Assembly (NCBI RefSeq): GCF_024612015.1
Contig: NZ_CP102512.1
Coordinates: forward strand, 10,540,001-10,604,000
Source: Streptomyces sp. CA-210063
GTDB lineage: Bacteria > Actinomycetota > Actinomycetes > Streptomycetales > Streptomycetaceae
Direction of reading: 5' to 3'
DNA: 64,000 nt
In this document: one piece after another, positions 46,433 through 55,356 of the stretch
Numbering within the stretch: the first letter of the stretch is position 1
Layout of the letters: every line of letters starts with the position of its first letter
The notes under the pieces: generated by a model
The model's input: only the letters and a program-made list of their open reading frames with translations
What the model was told of the DNA's origin: nothing
Database searches by the model: none
Made by a program: the position numbers and the translations under genes

Positions 46433-47017
46433 ATGGCCGAGACAGCCGCAGCCTTGCGGACGGTCGCGCACAACGTCCGGGCGGCCCGCACCCGGGCGGG
46501 CCTCTCCCTGGACGAACTCGGCCGACGCGCCCAGGTCAGCAAGGGAGCTCTGGTGGCACTGGAGAAAGCGCAGGGCAATCCCAACCTGGCCACGCTGGTC
46601 CGGCTGGCCGACACCCTCGGCATCTCGGTGTCCGCCCTGATGCAGGGACCGTCCGAAGGGCGTGTCCGTGTCGTGGCCGCCGACGCCGTGGCACCCCTGT
46701 GGACCGGGGAGCGGGGCAGCGAGGCCCGGCTCATGCTGACGACCTCGGGGCCGTCCCCGGTCGAGGTCTGGCGCTGGCGACTGGAACCGGGTGAGGAATA
46801 CCCCAGCCACCCCCATCAGGCCGGAGTCGTGGAAACGGTCAGTGTCACCTCCGGCCGGATGACTCTGATCGTCGACGGCACCGAGCACACTCTCGAAGCC
46901 GGGCAGACCGCCACATTCGACGGCGACACCTCTCACACCTACCGCGGCGCGGGCACGGAGACCTGCCACCTGATCATGACGGTCCACCTGCCGCCCGGTC
47001 CCGCGACCACCACCTGA
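46433..47017 (+). CDS. XRE family regulator with cupin domain
   Basis: The 194-residue protein starts at ATG 46433 after GGAGGGAGATCAG. Residues 10-65 form an XRE HTH (VRAARTRAGLSLDELGRRAQVSKGALVALEKAQGNPNLATL). A C-terminal cupin domain (about 105-185) has SHPHQAGVVETVSVTSGRMTLIVDG and DTSHTYRG. Such proteins repress neighbouring metabolism or export genes and sense a small molecule with the cupin. The divergent EamA gene is the natural target but is broken here. Three phased repeats separate the two genes. Confidence 0.9.
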   Translation: MAETAAALRTVAHNVRAARTRAGLSLDELGRRAQVSKGALVALEKAQGNPNLATLVRLADTLGISVSALMQGPSEGRVRVVAADAVAPLWTGERGSEARLMLTTSGPSPVEVWRWRLEPGEEYPSHPHQAGVVETVSVTSGRMTLIVDGTEHTLEAGQTATFDGDTSHTYRGAGTETCHLIMTVHLPPGPATTT

Positions 47018-47037
47018 CCTGCGCGGCGCACTACTGA

Positions 47038-48192
47038 TCACAGGGCCGCTGCCACCGCCGAGAGAAGGCGCCATAGGCGGGTGTGGGGTGTGGGGTCGGG
47101 GATGGCCCGGTTGGTGAGGAAGGCGAACGCGATACCGGACTCCGGGTGGGCGAAGGCCAGATGACCGCCGAGGCCGTCGTGGCCGAAGGAGCCGGGGCCG
47201 AGCATGGGCTGACGTGGGGAGGACAGTCCGAAGACGGTGCCGAACCGGGTGGGCTGGTCGACCAGGACCTCGTCGGGTCCGTGGACCTGCTGCCGGCGGA
47301 CTCGGTCCACAGTGGTGGGGGAGATGGCACGCAGCGGGCCGTCGACCACGCCGGAGTAGAGCCGGGCCAGTGACCTGGCGTCGAAGACGCCGTTGGCGGC
47401 GGGGATCTCCGGCCGCCACAAGGCGGGGTCGTTGAACAGCTCGGCGGTGATGACGGGGTTGTTGAAGGCGGCGTGGGTCGGCGTGCCCGCGGTCTCGGCG
47501 GACCTGGCCAGGAGGGCGCCGATTCCCGGTGTGGGGGAGGCGTCCTGGTACGTGACGACGCGGCCGTTGTGCTCGGTGGGCAGACCTATCCATGCCTGCA
47601 GGTCGCTGTCCTGGGCGAAGCGTTCGCGCAACAGGGCACCGACGCGCTTGCCGCTCGCGCGCCGCGTGACCTCGCCCACCAGGTAGCCGAGGGTCAGGGC
47701 GTGGTAGCCGTGCCGGATGCCCGGGTACCACGCCGGCTCCTGTCGGGCCAGGCGTCGCACGCAGGCGTCCCAGTCGGCGAGGTCGGCCTTGGTCACCGGC
47801 TCGTCGAAGGCGGGCAAGCCGGCTCGGTGCGAGGCCAGTTCACGCACCAGGACGCCGTCCTTGCCGGCCGCGCCGAACTCCGGCCAGTAGGCCGACACCG
47901 GCACGTCGAGATCCACCTCGCCCGTATCGACCAGGCTCGCGAGCACCACGCCCATGACGCCTTTGGTCACGGAGTACCCCACGTGCAGGGCGTCCTCGGG
48001 GTACGGCGTCCCGCTGGTGTCCCGGGCGCCGCCCCACAGGTCCACGACGAGCTCGCCGTGGTGGTAGACGGCGACGGAGGCGCCGATGTCGTCGCCGTTG
48101 CGGAGGTTGCTCTCGAAGGCGTCGTGGACGCCTGAGAATCGGGGCGACGTGTAGCCGGATGCCGTCGCCATCGCCTTGTGCATCGTGCTCAT
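47038..48192 (-). CDS. Beta-lactamase-fold serine hydrolase/esterase
   Basis: The 384-residue protein belongs to the class C beta-lactamase-like (EstB type) family. The nucleophile motif SVTK is at residues 74-77, the tyrosine motif region is WYPGIRHGYHALTLGY, and a C-terminal FGHDGLGGHLAFAHPESG replaces the KTG box. Members are usually esterases or peptidases, and many are cytoplasmic; no signal peptide is visible here. Its ATG at 48192 overlaps the stop of the ABC ATPase fragment (ATGA), a leftover of an earlier operon. Confidence 0.9.
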   Translation of the reverse strand: MSTMHKAMATASGYTSPRFSGVHDAFESNLRNGDDIGASVAVYHHGELVVDLWGGARDTSGTPYPEDALHVGYSVTKGVMGVVLASLVDTGEVDLDVPVSAYWPEFGAAGKDGVLVRELASHRAGLPAFDEPVTKADLADWDACVRRLARQEPAWYPGIRHGYHALTLGYLVGEVTRRASGKRVGALLRERFAQDSDLQAWIGLPTEHNGRVVTYQDASPTPGIGALLARSAETAGTPTHAAFNNPVITAELFNDPALWRPEIPAANGVFDARSLARLYSGVVDGPLRAISPTTVDRVRRQQVHGPDEVLVDQPTRFGTVFGLSSPRQPMLGPGSFGHDGLGGHLAFAHPESGIAFAFLTNRAIPDPTPHTRLWRLLSAVAAAL

Positions 48193-48514
48193 GCTTGCCC
48201 GCGCTCCAGTTCCTCCATCGCCGCGCCGCCCGCCATCAGGTCGATGACCTCGGCTGCCTCCTTCTCGCCCCGCGCGAACGAGGCGACGAGCCGGCCGTGG
48301 GCGATGACGGCGAAGTGGTCGCCGACCCGAAGGGCGTGGTGGGCCTGGTGGGTGATCAGGACGACACCGATGCCTCGGTCCCGTGCCGTCTCGACGGCCC
48401 TGAGGACGATCTCGGCCTCGCGGACGCCGAGCGCCGAGGTCGGTTCGTCCAGGATCAGCACCCGGGCGCCGAAGTGCAGGGCTCGGGCGATGACGAGGGC
48501 CTGACGCTCAACCT
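48189..48514 (-). pseudogene. Sugar-type ABC transporter ATPase, C-terminal fragment
   Basis: ERQALVIARALHFGARVLILDEPTSALG gives the end of the signature motif, the Walker B and the D loop. The switch histidine in LITHQ and the C-terminal tail also follow. The Walker A half is missing. At about 48514 the frame passes directly into a transposase fragment, so the open frame from 48599 is a chimera. Confidence 0.8.
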
Positions 48515-48668
48515 CGATGGCCTCGGCCACCGACCGGTGCACCGTGGTGATCCCCACGCCGAAGCCGGCCGCGAGCTGCGCGTAGTGCGTCCGCACCACA
48601 GTGGCCGAGCACCATCAGGACCTGCCGGTCCGCCGGTAGTCGGCGCCGGCGCATGCCGCGGTCGCGGC
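48515..48668 (-). pseudogene. Transposase N-terminal fragment (HTH part, IS5-like)
   Basis: The stretch THYAQLAAGFGVGITTVHRSVAEAIE matches the N-terminal HTH of IS5-group transposases. A preceding part (LPADRQVLMVLGHCG) lies in another frame. Only this N-terminal piece remains, wedged between the ABC ATPase fragment and an integrase fragment. Confidence 0.65.
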
Positions 48669-49366
48669 GCCTGGTGGACAGCAGACCGGCGAGTTCTTGG
48701 ACTTCATCGCCGACGACAGGCTGTACGGCACATGGCACGGGTTCAACTTCCGGGGCCCCCGCGCGGTGAGATGTGTGCGCTGCCGTGGAACGAAGTCAGC
48801 CTGACCGGCTCGTGGTTCCGCATCTCCGCGCAGGTTGTCGAGATCGCCTACCGGATGTACGACGAGGCCCCGAAGCAGGACAGTGTGCGCGCACCGTCAC
48901 GCACGACACCATGACACGAGCGCTATGGGCCACATGGCAGGAGCCCCAGGAACAGGAAGGTCAGCAGTGGTCCGGGGAGAAGGCGTGGGTTGAAAGCAAC
49001 CGGCTCGGGACCCACGAGAACGGCGAGTCGCTCCACCCCGACTGGATCAGCCGACGGTTCGACCGGCTTGTCGAAGTGTCTGGGCTTCCTCCGATCCGCC
49101 TGCATGACACCCGGCACCTGTCGGCAACGTGGGCGCTGCTCATCAAGGCGGACATCAAGGTCACCCAAGAGCGGCTGAGGCAGAGCTCCCGCCTGATCAC
49201 CTCAGACACGTACACGAGCGTCCTGCCTCAACTCCTGACCGACGAGGCTGAGTCCACGAGCACGGTCGTACTTCGCGCGAAGAAGGTCGTTCTCCGGCGA
49301 GAGAAGCCGACACGACCGAAGACGCAGGATGGGCGCCCGAGACAGGCGTGGACGCTGAGGCCATGA
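48669..49366 (+). pseudogene. Tyrosine recombinase (integrase), degraded C-terminal part
   Basis: Pieces in two frames read TGEFLDFIADDRLYGTWH, then RGEMCALPWNEVSLTGSWFRISAQVVEIAYR, then SLHPDWISRRFDRLVEVSGLPPIRLHDTRHLSATWAL and SRLITSDTYTSVLPQ. This is the catalytic domain of an actinophage/ICE-type integrase. One frameshift is near 48760. HxLRH has become HDTRH, and the GHSS motif has become RQSS, losing a catalytic histidine. The N-terminal arm-binding part is absent. Confidence 0.8.
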
Positions 49367-49384
49367 GCCGGACGAGGGACTTCG

Positions 49385-49744
49385 CCTCGCCGCGTGACCT
49401 GCGTCCCAACGGAGATGGTGCCGGTGCGGCGTGTGGTGATCGAGTCGCGATTGCCGTCACACACGTGGCCCGCCCGTGTCCTGCGGATCACGGCCGTGGA
49501 CGCGGTGGCTGCGAGCTGCGCGGTGCCGGGCGTCTGGCCGCCGGTCACGATCGACGGCTGCAGGTACGTGGACGGCGGCGTGCGTTCCAACGACAGTGCC
49601 GACCACGCTGCGGGAGCCGCTCGGGTGCTGGTGGTCAGCCCGATGGGTGGTCAGCGGCCGGTGCCCTTCGACCGGCCGTTGGAGAACGCCTCGCGGAGTT
49701 TCAGGCGGCCGGTGCCGAGGCAGCGGTCGTCGAACCGGACGTGA
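49385..49744 (+). pseudogene. Patatin-like phospholipase fragment
   Basis: The middle of a patatin-like protein is visible: LRITAVDAVAASCAVPGVWPPVTIDGCRYVDGGVRS, where DGG carries the catalytic aspartate. AGAARVLVVSPMGG follows. The GxSxG nucleophile half and the C-terminus are missing. A possible tail runs to about 49744. Confidence 0.7.
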
Positions 49745-49916
49745 CGTCCAAGGCTGCTCTTGGGATGAACCCGCTGGGATCCGTCCATTCGGCGAGCCGC
49801 CGCCGGGGCAGACCGTGCCCAAGGGAGGCAGACAGGCGTCGACTGGATGTAGGCGTACCCGCAGTCCCACTTCAGTCCGCGGTCGACGCGTCCCAACGCC
49901 GGGTGTGCACCGCGCG

Positions 49917-50711
49917 TCAATGGAGGCGAACCGGGCGCCAGCCGTCACGGGGCACGGCTGCCAACAGCTCGCGGGTGTAGGGGTTTTCGGGCGCGGTGAG
50001 CACCTCGTCGGTCAGGCCACGCTCGACGACCCGGCCCCGGTGCATCACGATCAGCTCGTCGGTCACCTGCCGCACCACGGCAAGGTCATGGGTGACGAAG
50101 AGGTAGCCGATGCCGAGTTCGTCGCGCAGGTCGGCGAGCAGGTTGAGCACCTGTGCCTGGATGGACACGTCGAGCGCGGAGACGGCCTCGTCCAGTACGA
50201 GGATCTTCGGGCGGGACACGAGGGCGCGGGCGATGGCCACCCGTTGGCGTTGTCCGCCCGACATGGCACCCGGCGTCGAACGCGCCGTCCGGGCGTCCAG
50301 GCCGACCTGGTCCAGGAGCTGGGCGGCACGCGCGCGGCGCTGGTCGCGGTCGGGTTCGTGCAGGCGCAGGAGTTCGTCGAGGCCGGCGGCGATGGTCTGG
50401 CGGGGGTCGAGGGAGGCGTAGGGATCCTGGAAGACGAGCTGGATCCGGCGGGCGCGGCGGCGCCGCTCGGCACGGCCACGGGGGACGGCTCGGCCCCTGA
50501 TCAGAGACTCCCCGTCGATCCGGACGGTGCCGGCCGTAGGAGTTTCCAGGCCGACGAGCATCCGGGCGACCGTGGTCTTGCCGGAGCCGGACTCGCCGAC
50601 GACGCCCATCGATCCGCCGGGTGGGAGGGTCAGGGACACGTCGTCGACGGCGACCCGGTTTCCGGGGAACTCCTTGCGCAGGCCGCTGGCTTCCAGAACA
50701 GGTGTGGTCAT
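49917..50711 (-). CDS. Oligopeptide ABC transporter ATP-binding protein (DppF/OppF type)
   Basis: The 264-residue protein starts at ATG 50711, overlapping the stop of the DppD-like gene. Walker A is at 39-46 (GESGSGKT), with Q loop VFQDPYASLDPR, signature SGGQRQRVAIARAL, Walker B ILVLDEAVSALD (alanine replaces the usual threonine or proline-threonine pair), and switch THD. It is the second ATPase of the dipeptide/nickel type importer and the last gene of the operon. The C-terminus is short, lacking the extended OppF tail. Confidence 0.92.
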   Translation of the reverse strand: MTTPVLEASGLRKEFPGNRVAVDDVSLTLPPGGSMGVVGESGSGKTTVARMLVGLETPTAGTVRIDGESLIRGRAVPRGRAERRRRARRIQLVFQDPYASLDPRQTIAAGLDELLRLHEPDRDQRRARAAQLLDQVGLDARTARSTPGAMSGGQRQRVAIARALVSRPKILVLDEAVSALDVSIQAQVLNLLADLRDELGIGYLFVTHDLAVVRQVTDELIVMHRGRVVERGLTDEVLTAPENPYTRELLAAVPRDGWRPVRLH

Positions 50712-51733
50712 GATGTCCTCTCCAGGAGGCCTCCGGCCGCTGCCAGTTCGGCCACGCGGTGGCAGGCGACCAGGTGGGTGCCGTGCGCTTCGAGACGCGG
50801 CCGGGCCGTGCGGCAGCGATCCTCGGCGAAGCCGCAACGGTCGGCGAAGACGCATCCCGGCCCTGCCTCGAAGGCCGACTGGGGGCGGCCGGGGAGGCTG
50901 ACCGGGCGGGCCCGGATGCCGATGGCCGGGCGAGAGCGCAACAAGCCTGCGGTGTAGGGGTGTTGGGCGGTCTGGTGCAGGCCATTGGAGGGGGCGTGTT
51001 CGATGATCGTCCCGGCGTACATCACGGCGATGCGATCGGTGACGGCCGCGGCCAGGTCGAGGTCGTGGGTGACCAGGATCATGGCGAGGTGATGCCGGCG
51101 GCGCTGTTCGTCGAGGATGGCCATCACCTCCTGCTGGGTGGTGACGTCGAGCGCGGTGGTCGGCTCGTCGGCGAGCAGCAGCCGGGGCTCGGCGGCCAGG
51201 GCTGCGGCGATCATCACGCGCTGGAGCAGGCCGCCCGACAGTTGGTGCGGGTGCTGGCGCAGCCGCTGCTCGCCGTCGGGGATGCCGACGTCGGTGAGAT
51301 GCCGGACCGCCTGCTCGGCGGCCTGTCTGCGTGGAACGCCCCGGGCGCGGACCAGGACTTCGGTCAGGAAGTCGCCGACGGTGCGTACGGGGTTGGCGGC
51401 GGCACGCGGGTCCTGCGGGATCATCGCCACCTCGCCGGCTCGGAAAGCGCGTAGCTCGCGCGCGTTCATGGTGGCCACGGAGCGTCCGTCGAAGCTGATG
51501 CCGCCCTCCGCGCGGGCCCCGGCGGGCAGCATGCGCAGGACGGCCTTGAGGCTGATGGACTTGCCCGAGCCGGACTCGCCGACCAGACCGAGGGACTCGC
51601 CGGGCCGGACAGCGTACGAGACGTCGTGCAGGACGGTCCGTCCGCCCGCGAGATCGACGTGGAGTTGGGTGATGTCGAGCAGGGGCTGCTGCGCTTCGGG
51701 CGCCTTCACCGGCGTACCTTCGGGCGTCTTCAT
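50708..51733 (-). CDS. Oligopeptide ABC transporter ATP-binding protein (DppD/OppD type)
   Basis: The 341-residue protein has Walker A VGESGSGKS, MIPQDPRAAANP, signature SGGLLQRVMIAAAL (LLQ in place of QRQ), Walker B LLLADEPTTALD and the switch histidine. The C-terminal oligopeptide-specific extension has the cysteine cluster GPGCVFADRCGFAEDRC, expected for an iron-sulfur or zinc-binding site. Start and stop overlap the neighbours by four bases, so production is coupled. Confidence 0.93.
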   Translation of the reverse strand: MKTPEGTPVKAPEAQQPLLDITQLHVDLAGGRTVLHDVSYAVRPGESLGLVGESGSGKSISLKAVLRMLPAGARAEGGISFDGRSVATMNARELRAFRAGEVAMIPQDPRAAANPVRTVGDFLTEVLVRARGVPRRQAAEQAVRHLTDVGIPDGEQRLRQHPHQLSGGLLQRVMIAAALAAEPRLLLADEPTTALDVTTQQEVMAILDEQRRRHHLAMILVTHDLDLAAAVTDRIAVMYAGTIIEHAPSNGLHQTAQHPYTAGLLRSRPAIGIRARPVSLPGRPQSAFEAGPGCVFADRCGFAEDRCRTARPRLEAHGTHLVACHRVAELAAAGGLLERTS

Positions 51734-52590
51734 GGACGTACTCCTGCCGTATCCGTGTCACTCGCCCGTTCGCCGATGGTGTTGACCGCGAGGACGACGA
51801 AGATGATCAGCACTCCGGCGGACAGCGACTGCCAGGGTGTGCCGCCCAGCAGGGACGACTGCCCCTGGGCGACCATCAACCCCCACTCCGAGGAGGGTGG
51901 TTGAACTCCGAGTCCCAGGTACGAGACCGCCGCGAGGTCCACCAGCGCCGAGCCGAAGGCGATCGCGGCCTGGGCGCGGATCACCGGCCACACGGCCGGG
52001 ACCAGGTGGCGCAGGCAGATCGCCCAGCCGCCGAGGCCGTGGCTGCGCAGCGCCTCCACGTAGGCGAGATTGCGCTCGCGTACGGCGATGGTGCGGGTGA
52101 CGCGGGCGATGTACGGCGTGTACGCGAGGGCGAGCGCGGTGACCGGGGCGAGGAAGCCGGTGCCGATCATCGCGACGGCCAGGACGGACAGCAGCAGGCC
52201 GGGGAAGGCGAAGAAGAAGTCGAGGATCCGACTGGTCACCGCGTCGAACCAGCCGCCCAGCCAGGCGGAGGCGATACCGAGGGCGGTGCCCAGGACGGTG
52301 GCTGCGGCGATGATGAGTGTGGGGCCGAGCAGACTGAGGCGGGCGCCGTGCAGCAGTCGCGACAGGACGTCGCGGCCGAGTTCGTCCGCTCCGAGCGGAT
52401 GGGCGGGTGAGGGGCCGGAGTTGGCGGCCAGGATGTCGGTCGCCGCCGGGTCGTAGGGGGCGATCAGCGGGGCGAGCAGGGCGGCGAGGGCCAGGAGGAG
52501 CAGGGCTGCACCCAGGACGGCCGACAGGGGGTCCACGCGGGTCCACCTACCGGGCTTCGCCGCCGGGAGTGCGAGTGATGCCGCCGTCAT
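51730..52590 (-). CDS. Oligopeptide ABC transporter permease (DppC type)
   Basis: The 286-residue protein has a hydrophobic N-terminal helix (LGAALLLLALAALLAPLIAPYDP), the HPLGADELGRDVLSRLLHGARLSL signature of DppC permeases, and a BPD_transp_1 domain with the EAA-type loop around EALRSHGLGGWAICLRHLVP. It starts at ATG 52590, overlapping the DppB stop as TGATG. Confidence 0.93.
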   Translation of the reverse strand: MTAASLALPAAKPGRWTRVDPLSAVLGAALLLLALAALLAPLIAPYDPAATDILAANSGPSPAHPLGADELGRDVLSRLLHGARLSLLGPTLIIAAATVLGTALGIASAWLGGWFDAVTSRILDFFFAFPGLLLSVLAVAMIGTGFLAPVTALALAYTPYIARVTRTIAVRERNLAYVEALRSHGLGGWAICLRHLVPAVWPVIRAQAAIAFGSALVDLAAVSYLGLGVQPPSSEWGLMVAQGQSSLLGGTPWQSLSAGVLIIFVVLAVNTIGERASDTDTAGVRP

Positions 52591-53531
52591 CAGGCCTTCC
52601 TTTCCCGGGGCGCGGATGCGGCACGGACACGGGGATCGAGTGCGCGGTGCAGGAGGTCGGTGGCGGTGGTGGTGACGATGAAGGCGGCCACCATCAGCAG
52701 GCTGATCGCCAGGACGACGTTGCTGTCCTTGCTCGCCACGGACTGGACGAGGAACGAGCCGAGGCCGCCGATGCCGAACGCCTGCTCCACCACGACCGTG
52801 CCCGCGATGAGCCCGGCGACCGCGAGCCCGGACACCGTGGTGATCTCCGGTGCCGCGTTGCGGAGCACGTGCCGACGGAAGACTCCCGCCGGGCTCAGTC
52901 CCCGGGAGCGGGCGATGGCCACGTGCTCCTGGCCGAGTTGCTCCCGCAGGGAGGCGCGTACGACCTGGGACAGGTAGGCCGCCCAGGACAGGGCGAGAGC
53001 GAGGGCGGGCAGGAGCAGCCCGCTCAGTCCGCCGACGCCGGTGGAGATCGCGGGCAGCCAGCCCAGCCAGAGGGCGAAGACCTGGATGAGCAGAGCGGCC
53101 GCCACGAAGGAGGGCACGGCGACCCCGACGCCGGAGAGGACGGTGAGGGCGGCGGAGCCGGGGCGGCTCAGCGTTCCCAGGATTCCGGCGCCGAGTCCGC
53201 CGACCACGATGAGCAGCGCGGTCAGGCCGACCAGGGCGAGGGTCTGGCCCACGCGGGGTGCGAGGAGCGAGGAGACGCTCTGTTGGTACTGGAGCGACGT
53301 ACCGAAGTCGCCGTGCAGGCAGCCTTCCAGCCAGTGAAGGTAGCGCAGGGGCAGCGGCTGGTCGAGGCCGTTGGCGTGGCGGATCACCGCGACCTGCGCG
53401 GCGGTGGCCCTGGAGCCGGCGAGCCGGGAGGCCGCGTCGCCGGGTGCGGCCGCCAGCGCGAGGAAGATGGCCAGGCTGGAGACGAACAGGGTCAGCAGGG
53501 CGCCCAGCACGGTCCGTACGGTGGTGCGCAT
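52590..53531 (-). CDS. Oligopeptide ABC transporter permease (DppB type)
   Basis: The 313-residue protein has the N-terminal DppB helix and the DFGTSLQYQQSVSSLL motif. The permease core carries a coupling loop at REQLGQEHVAIARSRGLSPAGVFRRHVLRNA. About six transmembrane segments are visible. It begins eight bases after the stop of the solute-binding protein gene. Confidence 0.93.
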   Translation of the reverse strand: MRTTVRTVLGALLTLFVSSLAIFLALAAAPGDAASRLAGSRATAAQVAVIRHANGLDQPLPLRYLHWLEGCLHGDFGTSLQYQQSVSSLLAPRVGQTLALVGLTALLIVVGGLGAGILGTLSRPGSAALTVLSGVGVAVPSFVAAALLIQVFALWLGWLPAISTGVGGLSGLLLPALALALSWAAYLSQVVRASLREQLGQEHVAIARSRGLSPAGVFRRHVLRNAAPEITTVSGLAVAGLIAGTVVVEQAFGIGGLGSFLVQSVASKDSNVVLAISLLMVAAFIVTTTATDLLHRALDPRVRAASAPRERKA

Positions 53532-53540
53532 CCCCGCCTC

Positions 53541-55199
53541 CTACTGCGCCGAGCCGATGACGGCGAGCGAGGGCTGGAAGATCGCGGCGGTGGTGAGGGG
53601 GGCGCCGGTGACGCGCTTGTTGAGGTAGGTGACCTCGTTGATGCTCAGCAGCGGGACGGACCAGGCGACCGCCTCGTACCGGGCCTGCGCCTGGACGATG
53701 TAGCCGGCACGCTGGGTGGCGTCCGTGGTCTGCCGGGCCTTGGCGATCAGATCGGCGGTCTTGGCGTCGTCCCAGGCGATCCAGTTGAACTGGCCGTCCG
53801 GCACCGGCCCGAGGGCGAGGTAGTCCAGCGGGTCGGCGACGCTGAGGAAGCCTTTGGTGAGCAGGAAGTCGATGCCCTCCCGTGCCTTGGGGTCGTAGAA
53901 GGCGGTGTTGAACTGAAGCGGCTGCATCTGCTTGATCTGGACCTTGAGTCCGATGTTGCGGGCCTGCTCCTGGATCAGCGTGACCGTTGTGACTTCCGTG
54001 GCATCGCCGGCCTGGACGCCGATGGTGACGGTGGTGTCCTTGAGCGGGCTCTGCGCGAGTTCCTTCTTCGCCGCGTCCGGGTCCCCGTTCGGACCGGGCT
54101 TGTCGAGCTTGTCGTACGCGCTCTGGAAGGTCTGTTTCGCCTCCGCGTCCCATCCTGACGGCGGGATGAAGGTGTAGAGGGGGGAGGCGCTGTTGTGGAA
54201 GATCGCGGTGGCGAGGGCCTTGCGGTCGATCACTTTGGACAGGGCCAGGCGTATGTGTGCGTCGCTGCCCGCGGGCGTGTCGTTGGGAGCCAGTTGGTAG
54301 GAGCCGAGTCCGGAGCCCTGGTGGATGGCTCCGTTCGTCGCGCCCGTCAGGGCCGGGAGTGCGGCGGCGGGGACACCGAAGGCGCCGTCGAGCTGGCCGG
54401 ACTTCAGGCCGAGGGTGAGGTTGGTGGTGTCGGCGATGAAGGAGAGGTCGACCTGGGCGGCGCGGGCGCGGAAGGTCTTGTCCCAGTACGTGTCGTTGCG
54501 GACGAGGCGGATGCTGGTGTTGGCCTTCCAGTCGGCGAGCTCGAACGGCCCGGTGCACATGACACCGTTCGCGCCCTTGCCGTACGCCGAGCCCTTCCGC
54601 TTGATGAAGTCGGCCTTGGCGATGACGCCGGAGGTGGCCGCCATCTCCTTGTTGAACAGCTCGTCCGGCTGTTTGAACTTCACCGTCACTTCCAGAGGAC
54701 CGGTGGCCTTGATCGAGGCGACGTTCACGAAGTTGGGGAAGTTGTTCGAGGCGACCTTCTCGTCCAGGTTGCGGCCCAGGCTGTAGGCCACGTCGGCGGC
54801 GGTGAGGGCCGAGCCGTCCCAGAACTTCACGCCCTTGCGGATCTTGTAGACCAGGGTGGTGGGGTTCGGGTTGCTCCAGGATGTGGCGAGGCCGGGGGCG
54901 TAGAAGAGGTCGGCCTTCATCCGGACGAGGGTGTCGCAGAGGTTGGCGACCACCACGTTGGAGCTGTAGTCGCCGGCGTGGGCGTAGTCCAGGCTGACGG
55001 GTTCGCCCGAGGGCAGATTCCAGCGGAGGGTGCTGATGTCGCCCTTGGCGGCGGGCGTCGTCACCTCCACCGTGGGTGACGCTCCGGGAGAGGCGCCCCC
55101 GTCGGAGGCGGCCGACTGACCGCCGGTACACGCCGTGAGCCCCAGCAGAGGGACGGCGGCCAGAAGTGGCCAGCGGGATGCACGGTGCTTCGGGGACAC
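53541..55199 (-). CDS. Lipoprotein solute-binding protein of the oligopeptide ABC transporter
   Basis: The 552-residue SBP_bac_5 protein starts at GTG 55199 after GGGAGG. It has a lipoprotein signal with cysteine at residue 24 (LLGLTACTGG). Family features include YAPGLATSWSNPNPTTLVYKIRKGVKFWDGSALTAADVAYSL and a long two-lobe body. It captures peptides or related compounds outside the membrane and is the first gene of the operon. A promoter like that of the divergent CocE hydrolase lies upstream. Confidence 0.93.
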   Translation of the reverse strand: MSPKHRASRWPLLAAVPLLGLTACTGGQSAASDGGASPGASPTVEVTTPAAKGDISTLRWNLPSGEPVSLDYAHAGDYSSNVVVANLCDTLVRMKADLFYAPGLATSWSNPNPTTLVYKIRKGVKFWDGSALTAADVAYSLGRNLDEKVASNNFPNFVNVASIKATGPLEVTVKFKQPDELFNKEMAATSGVIAKADFIKRKGSAYGKGANGVMCTGPFELADWKANTSIRLVRNDTYWDKTFRARAAQVDLSFIADTTNLTLGLKSGQLDGAFGVPAAALPALTGATNGAIHQGSGLGSYQLAPNDTPAGSDAHIRLALSKVIDRKALATAIFHNSASPLYTFIPPSGWDAEAKQTFQSAYDKLDKPGPNGDPDAAKKELAQSPLKDTTVTIGVQAGDATEVTTVTLIQEQARNIGLKVQIKQMQPLQFNTAFYDPKAREGIDFLLTKGFLSVADPLDYLALGPVPDGQFNWIAWDDAKTADLIAKARQTTDATQRAGYIVQAQARYEAVAWSVPLLSINEVTYLNKRVTGAPLTTAAIFQPSLAVIGSAQ

Positions 55200-55271
55200 G
55201 AAAGCCTCCCAGAGAAGGGTGGGTGCGGCGCGAGGCTGAGGTGGCCACGGAAGGGCCCGCCCCGCTCGTCG

Positions 55272-55325
55272 CGGTTCCCCGACAGTGACAGGAGCCGAAT
55301 ACCTTGTCAATGAAGACAAAGTAAC
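55272..55325 (-). promoter_or_regulatory. Promoter/operator of the oligopeptide transport operon
   Basis: On the minus strand TTTGTCTTCATTGACAA contains an inverted repeat (TTGTC and GACAA around a 6-base centre). It is followed by a second conserved block, CTGTCACTGT. The same two blocks at nearly the same spacing lie at 56072-56102 in front of the CocE gene, about 26 of 39 bases matching. A shared TetR operator is inferred. Confidence 0.55.
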
Positions 55326-55356
55326 GACGAAGTTTCCCGTCCCCTGGCGGCCGGCG

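Noticed and set aside
51730..55248. Very long minus-strand open frame (over 1,100 codons) across three transporter genes
   Set aside because: Only its last part, from 52590, is the DppC permease. The rest is an out-of-frame shadow of DppB and the solute-binding protein.
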